Assembly (NCBI RefSeq): GCF_001905595.1
Contig: NZ_LIXI01000004.1
Coordinates: 558,001 to 622,000, forward strand
Source: Streptomyces sp. CB00316
Lineage (GTDB): Bacteria; Actinomycetota; Actinomycetes; Streptomycetales; Streptomycetaceae
DNA: 64,000 nt
Reading direction: 5' to 3'
Shown piece after piece: positions 10,242 to 21,331 of the stretch (its first letter is position 1; each line of letters opens with the position of its first letter). The notes below the pieces were generated by a model that was not told where the DNA came from, ran no database searches, and was given only the letters and a program-made list of their open reading frames with translations. The position numbers were made by a program, and so were the translations under genes.

Positions 10242-10853
10242 ATGACATCCGTGCTCGTCTGCGACGATTCCCCGCTTGCCCGAGAAGCGCTCCGTCGCGC
10301 GGTTGCCACCGTGCCCGGTGTCGAGCGCGTGACCACGGCGGCCAACGGCGAGGAAGTCCTCCGCCGCTGGGGGGCCGACCGTTCGGATCTGATTCTGATG
10401 GACGTACGCATGCCCGGTCTGGGGGGTGTGGAGACGGTCCGGCGGCTGCTCTCCGCCGACCCCGGGGCCCGGATCATCATGCTGACCGTCGCCGAGGACC
10501 TGGACGGCGTCGCGCTCGCGGTCGCCGCCGGTGCCCGCGGCTATCTGCACAAGGACGCGTCCCGCGCCGAGCTGCGGGCCACCGTCACCCAGGCGCTGGC
10601 CGACCCGACGTGGCGGCTCGCCCCGCGCCGGCTGCGGTCCGCCGAGATGGGGGCGGCCCCCACGCTCACCGCGCGGGAGATCCAGGTGCTCGAAGGCATG
10701 AGCCACGGTCGCTCCAACGCGGAGATCGGCCGCGAGCTGTTCCTCTCCGAGGACACGGTCAAGACCCACGCCAGGCGGCTGTTCAAGAAGCTCGGGGCCT
10801 CGGACCGTGCCCATGCGGTGGCCCTGGGATTCCGCTGGGGGCTGGTCCGCTGA
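10242..10853 (+). CDS. bldM: Atypical response regulator BldM
   Basis: 203 residues, ATG at 10242 with GGAGGAC upstream. A receiver domain (phosphorylatable-type Asp54 in LILMDVRMP) is followed by a LuxR/FixJ-type DNA-binding domain (LTAREIQVLEGMSHGRSN, SEDTVKTHARRLFKKLGA). Length, sequence and position next to a whiB-like gene and guaB match Streptomyces BldM, which acts as a homodimer on early and as a heterodimer with WhiI on late sporulation genes and is thought to work without phosphorylation. A SigBldN-type promoter lies upstream; a hairpin terminator follows at 10871. Confidence 0.96.
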   Translation: MTSVLVCDDSPLAREALRRAVATVPGVERVTTAANGEEVLRRWGADRSDLILMDVRMPGLGGVETVRRLLSADPGARIIMLTVAEDLDGVALAVAAGARGYLHKDASRAELRATVTQALADPTWRLAPRRLRSAEMGAAPTLTAREIQVLEGMSHGRSNAEIGRELFLSEDTVKTHARRLFKKLGASDRAHAVALGFRWGLVR

Positions 10854-10870
10854 CGCCCGGCCCGGACCGC

Positions 10871-10896
10871 CCCCGTCCGCAGACCGGCGGACGGGG
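10871..10896 (+). terminator. bldM terminator
   Basis: CCCCGTCCGC and GCGGACGGGG form a perfect 10-bp stem with a six-base loop, 17 bp after the bldM stop codon. Confidence 0.75.
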
Positions 10897-11041
10897 TGAC
10901 GGGACGGGTCACCAGCGGTACGACCCCGGATCCGGGCGCCCGCCGGCGGCGCCGTGTGACGCTTCCCGGCCGATGACGCATCCTTGAGTCGTGGAGTTCC
11001 TCAGGAACGATTCGATCGAGCGGAAGGGGAGGGCGCAGGAC

Positions 11042-11707
11042 ATGACATCCGGCGCACCCGCTCATAACGCTTCGGTGCACAACTCGGGACGCGATGGAGC
11101 GGAGCGTACGGCATCAGGGCACCATGGTCCGATGCGCGACGACGAAACCACGGCGATCGGTGCCCTCGTGCACCGGGCCGTCGACGGCGACGCGCAGGCC
11201 ACCCATGATCTGCTGGCCCATGTCCACCCCCTCGCCCTCCGCTACTGCCGCTCCCGGCTGAACCGTCTGCCCGGTGATGCTCGCCACTTCGTGGAGGACC
11301 TCGCGCAGGAGGTCTGCGTCGCCGTCCTGATGGCGCTGCCCCGCTACAAGGACACCGGCAGGCCCTTCGAGGCCTTCGTCTTCGCCATCGCCGGCCACAA
11401 GGTCGCCGACCTCCAGCGCGCCGCGATGCGCCATCCCGGGTCGACCGCCGTCCCCTCCGACGAGATGCCGGAGCGACCCGACGACTCCCTCGGCCCGGAG
11501 GAGCGCGCCCTGCTCAGCAGCGACGCCGCCTGGGCCAAGAAGCTCCTCGCCAACCTCCCGGAGAGCCAGCGCGAGCTGCTGGTCCTGCGGGTCGCGGTCG
11601 GGCTGACCGCCGAGGAGACCGGGCGGATGCTCGGGATGTCCCCGGGCGCCGTCCGGGTCGCCCAGCACCGCGCGCTCAGCCGGCTCCGGGCACTGGCCGA
11701 GCAGTAG
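11042..11707 (+). CDS. shbA: ECF sigma factor, ShbA/SigD type
   Basis: 221 residues, ATG at 11042 with GGAGGG upstream; an in-frame GTG at 10991 is a weaker choice. Region 2 is seen in [19 protein letters not shown] and [18 protein letters not shown], region 4 in [21 protein letters not shown] and [18 protein letters not shown]. Position directly upstream of guaB matches sigD of M. tuberculosis and the Streptomyces factor ShbA, reported in S. griseus to drive transcription of the principal sigma gene hrdB. No anti-sigma gene follows, unlike M. tuberculosis sigD. Assignment to ShbA rests on sequence type and synteny. Confidence 0.85.
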   Translation: MTSGAPAHNASVHNSGRDGAERTASGHHGPMRDDETTAIGALVHRAVDGDAQATHDLLAHVHPLALRYCRSRLNRLPGDARHFVEDLAQEVCVAVLMALPRYKDTGRPFEAFVFAIAGHKVADLQRAAMRHPGSTAVPSDEMPERPDDSLGPEERALLSSDAAWAKKLLANLPESQRELLVLRVAVGLTAEETGRMLGMSPGAVRVAQHRALSRLRALAEQ

Positions 11708-11794
11708 GCGCACCCCTGCGGGGCGTTCGGTAGAAAGCTACAGAACGTCCAGCTGATCTTGATCGTGGAATGAGGCACCCGTGGAGCCCGTTAG

Positions 11795-13339
<1,545 letters not shown>

Positions 13340-13379
13340 CGCGGGAAGCAGCACAGGAAGTAACGCATCACCCCAGGTG

Positions 13380-13411
13380 AGGGGCGGACCGGAGTTCCCG
13401 GTACCGCCCCT
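13380..13411 (+). terminator. guaB terminator
   Basis: AGGGGCGG (13380-13387) pairs with CCGCCCCT (13404-13411), extended inside by CCGG/CCGG with a small bulge. It lies between guaB and the following guaB3-type gene, so the two are probably separate transcription units. Confidence 0.75.
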
Positions 13412-13467
13412 TAGCCGCGTGTCGGGGATACTGGTCAGCGCAGACGTAGAGGGAAAGGCCACACATC

Positions 13468-14592
13468 GTGACTGAGATCGAGATCGGGCGCGGCAAGCGC
13501 GGCCGCCGGGCTTACGCATTCGACGACATCGCTGTCGTACCGAGCCGCCGCACCCGGGACCCGAAGGAGGTCTCGATCGCCTGGCAGATCGACGCCTACC
13601 GTTTCGAGCTGCCGTTCCTGGCCGCTCCCATGGACTCCGTGGTCTCCCCGCAGCACGCCATCCGCATCGGTGAGCTCGGCGGCCTGGGCGTCCTCAACCT
13701 GGAAGGGCTGTGGACCCGGCACGCCGACCCGCAGCCGCTGCTGGACGAGATCGCCGAGATGCCGGTCGAGACGGCGACCCGTCGGCTCCAGGAGATCTAC
13801 TCCGCCCCCATCCAGGAGGAGCTGATCGGACAGCGCATCAAGGAGGTGCGCGACTCCGGTGTCGTCACCGCCGCCGCGCTCTCCCCGCAGCGCACCGCCC
13901 AGTTCTCCAAGGCCGTCGTCGACGCCGGGGTGGACATCTTCGTCATCCGGGGTACGACGGTCTCCGCCGAGCACGTCTCGGGCGCGGCCGAGCCGCTCAA
14001 CCTGAAGCAGTTCATCTACGAGCTGGACGTCCCGGTCATCGTCGGCGGCTGCGCCACGTACACCGCCGCCCTGCACCTGATGCGCACCGGCGCGGCCGGT
14101 GTCCTCGTCGGCTTCGGCGGCGGCGCCGCGCACACCACGCGCAACGTCTTCGGCATCCAGGTCCCGATGGCCACCGCCGTCGCGGACGTGGCCGGGGCCC
14201 GCCGCGACTACATGGACGAGTCCGGCGGCCGGTACGTGCACGTCATCGCTGACGGCGGCGTCGGCTGGTCGGGCGACCTGCCGAAGGCCATCGCCTGCGG
14301 CGCGGACGCCGTGATGATGGGATCCCCACTGGCCCGCGCGACGGACGCGCCGGGCCGCGGCCGCCACTGGGGCATGGAGGCCGTCCACGAGGACGTGCCG
14401 CGCGGCAAGCTGGTCGACCTCGGTCCGGTCGGGACGACGGAGGAGGTCCTCACCGGCCCCTCGCACACCCCGGACGGCTCGATGAACATCTTCGGTGCCC
14501 TGCGCCGCGCGATGGCCACCACCGGCTACAGCGACCTGAAGGAGTTCCAGCGCGTCGAGGTGACGGTGGCGGACTCGCAGCACCGCCGCTGA
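13468..14592 (+). CDS. guaB3: GuaB3-type IMP dehydrogenase family protein (no CBS, no catalytic Cys)
   Basis: 374 residues, GTG start at 13468 after GAGGGAAAGG. The barrel core of the IMPDH/GMP reductase family is clear (AYAFDDIAVVPSRRTRDPKE, LGGLGVLNLEG, IADGGVGWSGDLPKAIACGA), but CBS domains are absent. At the place of the catalytic loop GxGSxCTTR the protein has GFGGGAAHTTRNVFG: the Cys is Ala or His depending on alignment. This is the GuaB3 group found beside guaB in actinobacteria, whose members are not thought to be normal IMP dehydrogenases. The function is unknown; a role linked to purine metabolism is inferred from position. Confidence 0.9.
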   Translation: MTEIEIGRGKRGRRAYAFDDIAVVPSRRTRDPKEVSIAWQIDAYRFELPFLAAPMDSVVSPQHAIRIGELGGLGVLNLEGLWTRHADPQPLLDEIAEMPVETATRRLQEIYSAPIQEELIGQRIKEVRDSGVVTAAALSPQRTAQFSKAVVDAGVDIFVIRGTTVSAEHVSGAAEPLNLKQFIYELDVPVIVGGCATYTAALHLMRTGAAGVLVGFGGGAAHTTRNVFGIQVPMATAVADVAGARRDYMDESGGRYVHVIADGGVGWSGDLPKAIACGADAVMMGSPLARATDAPGRGRHWGMEAVHEDVPRGKLVDLGPVGTTEEVLTGPSHTPDGSMNIFGALRRAMATTGYSDLKEFQRVEVTVADSQHRR

Positions 14593-14606
14593 CCCGCCCG
14601 TACGTG

Positions 14607-14655
14607 CCACGGGGAGGGGACCGGACCGTTCGACGGTCCGGTCCCCTCCCCGTGG
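14607..14655. terminator. Bidirectional terminator with perfect 22-bp stem
   Basis: Two 22-base arms (14607-14628 and 14634-14655) are perfectly complementary around a TTCGA loop. It separates the guaB3 gene from the convergent membrane-protein gene ending at 14668 and probably stops transcription from both sides. Confidence 0.9.
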
Positions 14656-14667
14656 TCGTACGAGGGG

Positions 14668-15327
14668 TCAGTTCGCCTTCTTGGCGCCACCGATCGCGGC
14701 GATCGCGCCGAGTGCGAGGAAGAGGTACCGCATGAAGTCGGCGTCTTCCTTCCAGACCCGCGTCACCGCGTCGAAGTGGTCGAGGAACACCTCGGAGAAC
14801 GAGACCTGGGCGACGTCAGCCATCACCATCGCGTAGCCGATGAGCTGGCCGAAGTAGACGGCGCCGACCGAGAAGACGGCGGACGCGGCGATGGTCACCG
14901 GGTTGGCGCCGCCGAGCTTGCCCGCCGCGAAGCCGACGAGGAAGCCGACGCCGACCGCCGCGTAACCGATCTCGCGCTCGATCGAACCCAGGATCACGCC
15001 GTACAGGATGGACGCGACGATCGCCGCGCCGAGGGCGACCAGCACACCGAGGGCGAGGCCGTTGCGGGCCGGCGGCGCCGGCGCGAAGGGGGCACCGCCG
15101 AACGGGGCGGGCTGTCCCTGCGGGTTCCCGAAGGGGTTGCCGGTGGGCGCGGGGGGCTGGCCGCCGTAGGGGTTGCCCGTCGGGGCCGGGGGCTGGTCGC
15201 CGTACGGGTTGCCCGTCGGGGCGGCGGGGGCGGGGGCGCCCGGTCCGCCCGCGTACGGATTGCCGTCTGCGGGCTGGCCGCCGTACGGCTGCTGGGGCTG
15301 GTTCGGCGGCTGCACGGGCTGGCTCAC
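14668..15327 (-). CDS. Pro/Gly-rich membrane protein of unknown function
   Basis: 219 residues, GTG at 15327 with GGGGGAG upstream. The first 85 residues are low-complexity with four near-repeats of PTGNPYG/GNPYAG, typical of Streptomyces membrane proteins with a disordered cytoplasmic head. The rest holds three to four hydrophobic segments (for example GLALGVLVALGAAIVASILY, and a Gly-rich helix ending in GAAKLGG-like sequence) and a short C-terminal helix with a basic end. No family recognised. It ends at the strong terminator it shares with guaB3. Confidence 0.8.
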   Translation of the reverse strand: MSQPVQPPNQPQQPYGGQPADGNPYAGGPGAPAPAAPTGNPYGDQPPAPTGNPYGGQPPAPTGNPFGNPQGQPAPFGGAPFAPAPPARNGLALGVLVALGAAIVASILYGVILGSIEREIGYAAVGVGFLVGFAAGKLGGANPVTIAASAVFSVGAVYFGQLIGYAMVMADVAQVSFSEVFLDHFDAVTRVWKEDADFMRYLFLALGAIAAIGGAKKAN

Positions 15328-15481
15328 GGTGGGTCTCCCCCTGGGGCGAAATGCGCAGGTGCGGTTCTTGACGCGAACACGTGTGCGCTCTGTGACGCCG
15401 CACGGTAGCAGTACGCACCGGAATTGGTCACTAGCAATCCGGTGGCCGATACGCGCACATCCGGGTGGCCGGTACGCGCCG

Positions 15482-16744
15482 TCAGAGCCGGTGTGCCGCC
15501 CCCGCCGGCGTCGCTCCCCGGGTGTCGAGGAGGAGCTGGGCCTTCACCGCGAGCCCCTGGAGGTCGTAGGTGCGGTGATGCTGGAGCAGTACGGTCAGGT
15601 CGGCCGCGGCAGCCGCCTCGTACAGCGAGTCGGCGCGTGGGACGGGGTGTTCGCGCACCCGCCAGTCCAGGACGTGCGGGTCGTGGTAGCCGATCTGGGC
15701 GCCCATGTCCATCAGTCGGCTGGCGATCTCGCGGGCGGGCGCGGCCTCCTGGTCGGCGCTGTCCGGCTTGTAGGTGACGCCGAGCAGCAGCACCCGGGCG
15801 CCCCGGACGGACTTGCCGTGCTCGTTCAGCAGGGTGGCGCAGCGCTGGATGACGTAGCTGGGCATCCGGTGGTTGATCTCCTGCGCCAGCGAGACCATCC
15901 GCAGCGGGTGGCCGGGCGTGCGGCTGCTGTACGGGAGGCAGCCCGGGTCCACCGGGACGCCGTGGCCCCCGACGCCGGGCCCGGGGCGGAAGGGCTGGAA
16001 GCCGAAGGGCTTGGTCTCGGCGCACCGGATGACGTCCCACAGGTCGACGCCCAGGTCGTGGCAGGCCACCGCCATCTCGTTGACCAGCGCGATGTTGACG
16101 TGCCGGAAGTTGGTCTCCAGCACCTTCGTCATCTCCGCCTCGCGCGGCCCCCGGGCCCGTACGACCTTGTCGGTGAGCCGACCGTAGAAGGCGGCGGCCG
16201 ACTCCGTGCAGGCGGAGGTGAGGCCGCCGATGACCTTGGGGGTGGAGGCGTAGGTGTGGGTGCGGTTGCCGGGGTCGAGCCGGCTGGGGGAGCAGGCGAG
16301 GTGGAAGTCGCGTCCGGCGGTGAGCCCGGAGCCCTCTTCGAGCAGGGGGCGCAGGAAGTTCTCGGTGGTGCCGGGCGGGACGGCGGACTCCAGCACCACG
16401 GTGGTGTGCGGGCGCAGCCGGGCGGCCAGGGCGCGGGCGGCGTCGCCGAGGGCGGTGAGGTCGATGGTGCGGTCGGGGCCGAGGGGGGTGGGGGAGCAGA
16501 TCACGGCGGTACGGACCCGGCCCAGCTCGGCGGCGCTGGTGGCGGGGCGGAAGCCGCCGGAGAGCATGCGGCGGATCTCGGACGCGGTGAGGGAGCCCTC
16601 GACGGGGGTGCGGCCCGCGCGCAGCTCCGCGCAGGGGCGTGGGTCGGTGTCGTAGCCGACGGTGTCGATCCCGGCGGCCACGGCGGTCTGCACGAGGGGG
16701 AGGCCGAGGTGGCCGAGTCCGATGACGGCGAGGTCTGCGGGCAT
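15482..16744 (-). CDS. UDP-glucose/ManNAc-type nucleotide-sugar dehydrogenase lacking the catalytic Cys
   Basis: 420 residues, ATG at 16744. The NAD-binding Rossmann motif VIGLGHLGLP starts the protein; SAVPPGTTE, KVLETNFRHVNIALVNEMA and the NAD-independent half with GVTYKPDSADQ follow, all as in the UDP-glucose/UDP-ManNAc 6-dehydrogenase family that makes uronic acids in two oxidations. The active-site loop, normally GGHCIPVDP, reads GGHGVPVDPGC: the nucleophilic Cys is Gly (codon GGC instead of TGC). A Cys follows six residues later. Either the enzyme lost the second oxidation or this is a changed or defective member. The gene is divergent from glpD. Confidence 0.88.
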   Translation of the reverse strand: MPADLAVIGLGHLGLPLVQTAVAAGIDTVGYDTDPRPCAELRAGRTPVEGSLTASEIRRMLSGGFRPATSAAELGRVRTAVICSPTPLGPDRTIDLTALGDAARALAARLRPHTTVVLESAVPPGTTENFLRPLLEEGSGLTAGRDFHLACSPSRLDPGNRTHTYASTPKVIGGLTSACTESAAAFYGRLTDKVVRARGPREAEMTKVLETNFRHVNIALVNEMAVACHDLGVDLWDVIRCAETKPFGFQPFRPGPGVGGHGVPVDPGCLPYSSRTPGHPLRMVSLAQEINHRMPSYVIQRCATLLNEHGKSVRGARVLLLGVTYKPDSADQEAAPAREIASRLMDMGAQIGYHDPHVLDWRVREHPVPRADSLYEAAAAADLTVLLQHHRTYDLQGLAVKAQLLLDTRGATPAGAAHRL

Positions 16745-16990
16745 GTCGAAGGCCGCCTTCCCTAAGACCGGAGAACAGAAAGCGCAACTGCTGTGGACAG
16801 TGCAATGTCAGACTAGGCGTAAATATGACCTATATGTCGCATTGTGTGACGCCTGTCGTCCGGGTGTTGTCCACAGGCGGTGGCTGAAGTCGGGGAGCGC
16901 GGAGAGAATCGAGGAGTGGACACGGGCGGCCGACCCCTCGGCCGGGTGGCACTCCCGTGTCCGACCACCCCGATCCACCGGGAGGCAGCA

Positions 16991-18697
16991 GTGAGGACAG
17001 CGACACTGGGACCCGCCGAGCGCACCACCGCGCTCACCGCCATGGCCGAGCGCGAACTGGACGTGCTGGTCGTGGGGGCGGGCGTCGTCGGCGCGGGCAC
17101 GGCGCTGGACGCCGCCACCAGAGGACTCTCGACCGGCCTGGTCGAGGCGCGCGACTGGGCGTCCGGCACATCGAGCAGGTCGAGCAAGCTGATCCACGGG
17201 GGACTGCGCTATCTGGAGATGCTGGACTTCGCCCTGGTGCGCGAGGCGCTGAAGGAGCGCGGGCTGCTCCTGGAGCGGCTCGCACCACACCTGGTGAAGC
17301 CGGTGCCCTTCCTCTACCCGTTGCAGCACAAGGGCTGGGAGCGGTTCTACGCGGGCTCCGGCGTCGCGCTGTACGACGCGATGTCGGTCTCCTCCGGACA
17401 CGGCCGGGGCCTCCCCGTCCACCGCCACCTCACCCGCAAGCACGCCCTGCGCGTCGCCCCCGCACTGAAGAAGGACGCCCTGGTCGGCGCCCTCCAGTAT
17501 TACGACGCCCAGATGGACGACGCCCGCTTCGTCATCGAGCTGGTCCGCACCGCCGCCTCCTACGGGGCCCAGGTCGCCAACCGCGCCCGGGTGACCGGCT
17601 TCCTCCGCGAGGGTGAGCGCGTGGTGGGCGCGCTCGTGCGGGACGTCGAGGGCGGCAGGGAGTACGAGGTCCGGGCCAAGCAGGTCGTCAACGCGACCGG
17701 CGTGTGGACCGACGACACCCAGGGGCTCATCAACGAGCGCGGACAGTTCCACGTCCGGGCCTCCAAGGGCATCCACCTGGTCGTCCCCAAGGACCGCATC
17801 CACTCATCCACCGGCCTCATCCTGCGCACCGAGAAGTCCGTGCTCTTCGTGATCCCCTGGGGCCGGCACTGGATCATCGGCACCACCGACACCGACTGGG
17901 ACCTGGACAAGGCCCACCCGGCCGCCTCCAGCGCCGATATCGACTACCTCCTCCAGCACGTCAACTCCGTTCTCAACACCCCGCTGACCAGGGACGACGT
18001 CCAAGGTGTCTACGCCGGGCTGCGCCCGCTGCTGGCCGGTGAGTCGGACGCCACCAGCAAGCTGTCGCGCGAGCACACCGTCGCCCACCCCGCCCCCGGC
18101 CTCGTCGTCGTGGCGGGCGGCAAGTACACGACGTACCGGGTCATGGCCAAGGACGCGGTGGACGAGGCGGTGCACGGACTCGACCAGCGGGTCGCCGCCT
18201 GCGTCACCGAGGACACCCCGCTGCTGGGCGCCGAGGGGTACAAGGCCCTGTGGAACGCGCGGGCCAGGATCGCGGCCCGGACCGGCCTCCATGTCGTCCG
18301 GGTGGAGCATCTGCTCAACCGGTACGGCTCAATGACGGAAGAGATTCTGGAACTGATCCTGGCCGACCCCTCCCTGGGCGAGCCGCTGCCCGCCGCCGAC
18401 GACTACCTCCGCGCCGAGATCGTCTACGCGGCCTCCCACGAGGGCGCCCGGCACCTGGACGACGTACTGACCCGGCGCACCCGGATCTCCATCGAGACCT
18501 TCGACCGGGGCACCCGCAGCGCCCGCCTCTGCGCGGAGCTGATGGCGCCGGTGCTGGGCTGGGACGCGGGACAGATCGACCGGGAGGTCGAGCACTACGA
18601 GAAGCGGGTGGAGGCCGAGCGCGAGTCGCAGCGGCAGCCCGACGACCTCACGGCGGACGCGGCCCGGCTCGGCGCGCCGGACATCGTGCCGATCTAA
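16991..18697 (+). CDS. glpD: FAD-dependent glycerol-3-phosphate dehydrogenase
   Basis: 568 residues from the GTG at 16991, which has GGGAGG six bases upstream; an upstream extension in the same frame to 16880 lacks a start signal. FAD-binding LVVGAGVVGAGTALDAATRG, the GlpD-type SSKLIHGGLRYLE segment, GTTDTDWD and the C-terminal domain with LLNRYGS are present. It oxidises sn-glycerol-3-phosphate to dihydroxyacetone phosphate at the membrane and feeds electrons to quinone. It stands alone, without glpF/glpK, and diverges from the nucleotide-sugar dehydrogenase gene. Confidence 0.95.
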   Translation: MRTATLGPAERTTALTAMAERELDVLVVGAGVVGAGTALDAATRGLSTGLVEARDWASGTSSRSSKLIHGGLRYLEMLDFALVREALKERGLLLERLAPHLVKPVPFLYPLQHKGWERFYAGSGVALYDAMSVSSGHGRGLPVHRHLTRKHALRVAPALKKDALVGALQYYDAQMDDARFVIELVRTAASYGAQVANRARVTGFLREGERVVGALVRDVEGGREYEVRAKQVVNATGVWTDDTQGLINERGQFHVRASKGIHLVVPKDRIHSSTGLILRTEKSVLFVIPWGRHWIIGTTDTDWDLDKAHPAASSADIDYLLQHVNSVLNTPLTRDDVQGVYAGLRPLLAGESDATSKLSREHTVAHPAPGLVVVAGGKYTTYRVMAKDAVDEAVHGLDQRVAACVTEDTPLLGAEGYKALWNARARIAARTGLHVVRVEHLLNRYGSMTEEILELILADPSLGEPLPAADDYLRAEIVYAASHEGARHLDDVLTRRTRISIETFDRGTRSARLCAELMAPVLGWDAGQIDREVEHYEKRVEAERESQRQPDDLTADAARLGAPDIVPI

Positions 18698-18949
18698 ACC
18701 CTGGTCGGCCCGCGTTCACCCGGGCGGCCACCGCCCTTCAGGCCCGGGCCAGTTGAGGGGGAGGGGCCCGGTCCCGCGGCGGTGGCCGCCCGGTCGGTGC
18801 TGGACGGGGAGGCCGGGTTGGTAGGAGGCTGTGGGATATTCCCTCTCCGGCTCGTTATCGCGGCGGACCCCGGACCCGGCACCAGGACCGGTCCCGGGGT
18901 GAGGGACAATGAACGCTCTGCCAGGGCGGGTTGATCGCAGAGGGGACGC

Positions 18950-21121
18950 ATGTCGGAGGCGGAGCAGGCACGGGAGCCCCAACGGGACAAGAACGGTCGT
19001 CTCCTCGCGGGGCGGTACCGGCTCGGGGAGGTGCTCGGCCGGGGCGGCATGGGTACGGTCTGGCGCGCTGCCGACGAGACGCTCGGCCGCACGGTGGCGG
19101 TGAAGGAGCTGCGGTTCCCCTCCGCCATCGACGAGGACGAGAAGCGCCGGCTGATCACGCGCACGCTGCGTGAGGCGAAGGCGATCGCACGGATTCGCAA
19201 CAACGGCGCGGTGACCGTCTACGACGTGGTCGACGAGGACGACCGCCCGTGGATCGTGATGGAGCTGATCGAGGGCAAGTCGCTCGCCGAAGCGATCCGC
19301 GAGGACGGCACGCTGACACCGCGGCGGGCCGCCGAGGTCGGGCTCGCCATCCTCGACGTGCTGCGCTCGGCGCACCGCGAGGGCATCCTGCACCGCGACG
19401 TGAAGCCGTCCAACGTGCTGATCGCCGAGGACGGCCGCGTCGTGCTCACCGACTTCGGCATCGCCCAGGTCGAGGGCGACCCCTCGGTCACCTCCACCGG
19501 CATGCTCGTCGGCGCCCCCTCGTACATCTCGCCGGAGCGGGCCCGCGGCCACAAGCCCGGACCGCCCGCCGACCTGTGGTCGCTCGGCGGCCTGCTGTAC
19601 GCGAGCGTCGAGGGCTGCCCGCCGTACGACAAGGGGTCGGCCATCGCCACCCTGACGGCCGTGATGACCGAGCCGCTCGACCCGCCGAAGAACGCGGGTC
19701 CGCTGACCGAGGCCATCTACGGGCTCCTCGCCCGCGACCCCGACCAGCGGCTCGACGACCGCGGGGCCCGGGCGCTGCTCAACAAGGTGATCAACGCTCC
19801 CGACGCTCCTGAGGTCCCGCCCGCCGACTCCACCCAGGTCATGGCCCTGCCGGTGGTCCCGGCCGACGCCGAACCGGGCGCGAGCCGGGCCGCGAAGGCG
19901 GCGAAGACCGCCAAGCCGCCGAAGCAGACCACCGGTGCGTCGGGCGAGTCCGGCGAGGGCGCGCGGGACCGGCTGCGCGGAGCGCTGCGGTCCGTCCGCG
20001 GCGCACAGGCGGCATCCGGTGCGGCCGCGGGTGCCGTGGGCGCGGCGGCGGCCTCCGCGTCCCCGGCGGCCGCTTCCCAGGCTCCCGCAGCGACCGGCTC
20101 GCCGGTCGCCCCGCCCAGGCCCGCCACGCCTCCCGGCACCCCGGGCACCCCCGGCACCGCTGGTGCAAAGGTCACGACGGCCTCGCCGTCCGGCCCCGCG
20201 GCCGCCACCACCGCCCTGGCCGGCCCGCACTCCCCCGCGAAGCCGGCGGGTTCCGGGGCCGCGGCCGTACCCCCGCAGCGCCCCCCGACCTCACCGGCCA
20301 CCACCCGCGCCTCGATCACCGACGTGGTGCCGCGCCGCACCCTCGCGGTCATCGCGGGCGTCGTCGTGCTGGCGATCCTCGGCACCGTCCTCGCGCTCAC
20401 CCTGGGCGACGGTGACGACAAGGCCAACGCCGGTAACGGCAAGGGCGACACCGCCGCCTCCGCCGGAGCCGCGGCGGGCGGGTCCGACGGCGAGGGCGAC
20501 AGCAAGGGCGGGGACTCCGAGGGCGGTCAGAAGGAGGGGCAGGGCACCGAGGACGGCAAGGTGCCCGACGACCCGTCCGGCGATCCGTCGGGAGACGACC
20601 CGAAGACGGACGACCCCGCCGGAGACGACCCGGAGACCGGCGCCCCGGGCGGCGGCGGCTCGCCCGCGGGGTACGAGACGGTCACCGACGACCGCTTCCA
20701 CTTCACCATGGCGATGCCCGGGAACTTCGAGCGCACGGCCATAGCGGGCGCCAACTCCGGCGGCATCTACAACGCCGAGCGCGGCGGCTTCCCCCGGGTC
20801 CAGGTGGACTTCAACAGCTCGCCCAAGGACGACGCGGCCGCCGCCTGGAGCGGAGCCGTCGCCGGCGTCAGGCTCCTCAGCGACAACTACAAGCACATCG
20901 GCATAAAAAAGGTCGATTACAACGGGTATCCGACCGTCGCGGATTGGACGTTCGAGCGCAGCCACAACGGCGTCCGGGTCCGGGTGCTCAACCGCGGCTT
21001 CAAGGTCGACGCCCGGCGCGGCTACTCGATCATGATCAGCTGCAAGGTCGACGAGTGGGACGGCGACGCGTGCCGCACGCTGCGCGAGACTGCGTTCGCC
21101 ACCTTCACGCCCACGAAGTAG
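18950..21121 (+). CDS. Membrane Ser/Thr protein kinase (Hanks type)
   Basis: 723 residues, ATG at 18950 after AGAGGGGACGC. Kinase domain about residues 22-285: Gly-rich loop LGRGGMGTVW, invariant Lys in VAVKEL, HRDVKPSNVL, DFG in LTDFGIAQ, a Thr/Ser-rich activation loop and SPERARG. A long Pro/Ala-rich disordered region follows, then one membrane helix (about 463-487, AVIAGVVVLAILGTVLALTLG), an Asp/Gly-rich linker, and an extracellular domain of about 145 residues without a known ligand. All catalytic residues are intact. It is the first of three kinase-family genes in a row, the arrangement known from this part of Streptomyces chromosomes. Confidence 0.95.
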   Translation: MSEAEQAREPQRDKNGRLLAGRYRLGEVLGRGGMGTVWRAADETLGRTVAVKELRFPSAIDEDEKRRLITRTLREAKAIARIRNNGAVTVYDVVDEDDRPWIVMELIEGKSLAEAIREDGTLTPRRAAEVGLAILDVLRSAHREGILHRDVKPSNVLIAEDGRVVLTDFGIAQVEGDPSVTSTGMLVGAPSYISPERARGHKPGPPADLWSLGGLLYASVEGCPPYDKGSAIATLTAVMTEPLDPPKNAGPLTEAIYGLLARDPDQRLDDRGARALLNKVINAPDAPEVPPADSTQVMALPVVPADAEPGASRAAKAAKTAKPPKQTTGASGESGEGARDRLRGALRSVRGAQAASGAAAGAVGAAAASASPAAASQAPAATGSPVAPPRPATPPGTPGTPGTAGAKVTTASPSGPAAATTALAGPHSPAKPAGSGAAAVPPQRPPTSPATTRASITDVVPRRTLAVIAGVVVLAILGTVLALTLGDGDDKANAGNGKGDTAASAGAAAGGSDGEGDSKGGDSEGGQKEGQGTEDGKVPDDPSGDPSGDDPKTDDPAGDDPETGAPGGGGSPAGYETVTDDRFHFTMAMPGNFERTAIAGANSGGIYNAERGGFPRVQVDFNSSPKDDAAAAWSGAVAGVRLLSDNYKHIGIKKVDYNGYPTVADWTFERSHNGVRVRVLNRGFKVDARRGYSIMISCKVDEWDGDACRTLRETAFATFTPTK

Positions 21122-21164
21122 CCGCCGGCCGGCCGCGCGAGGCACAGCGCGGGACGTATTGGGT

Positions 21165-21189
21165 GGGCCGGGTTGGTGCGACCCGGCCC
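21165..21189 (+). terminator. Terminator after the first kinase gene
   Basis: GGGCCGGGT and ACCCGGCCC form a perfect 9-bp stem with a seven-base loop in the gap before the pseudokinase gene, suggesting separate transcription of the two. Confidence 0.65.
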
Positions 21190-21331
21190 GTCGGCCCGCC
21201 TTGCCACGTATCGTAAGACGACGGAGACCGTACGCAGCCGGAACAGTGGGTCAATTGCCCGCCGAATGACCACAACTGACTGATGCGCACGGTTCGATGA
21301 CCGGGGGAACAGCGCGCTCTGGGGAGGCGTC

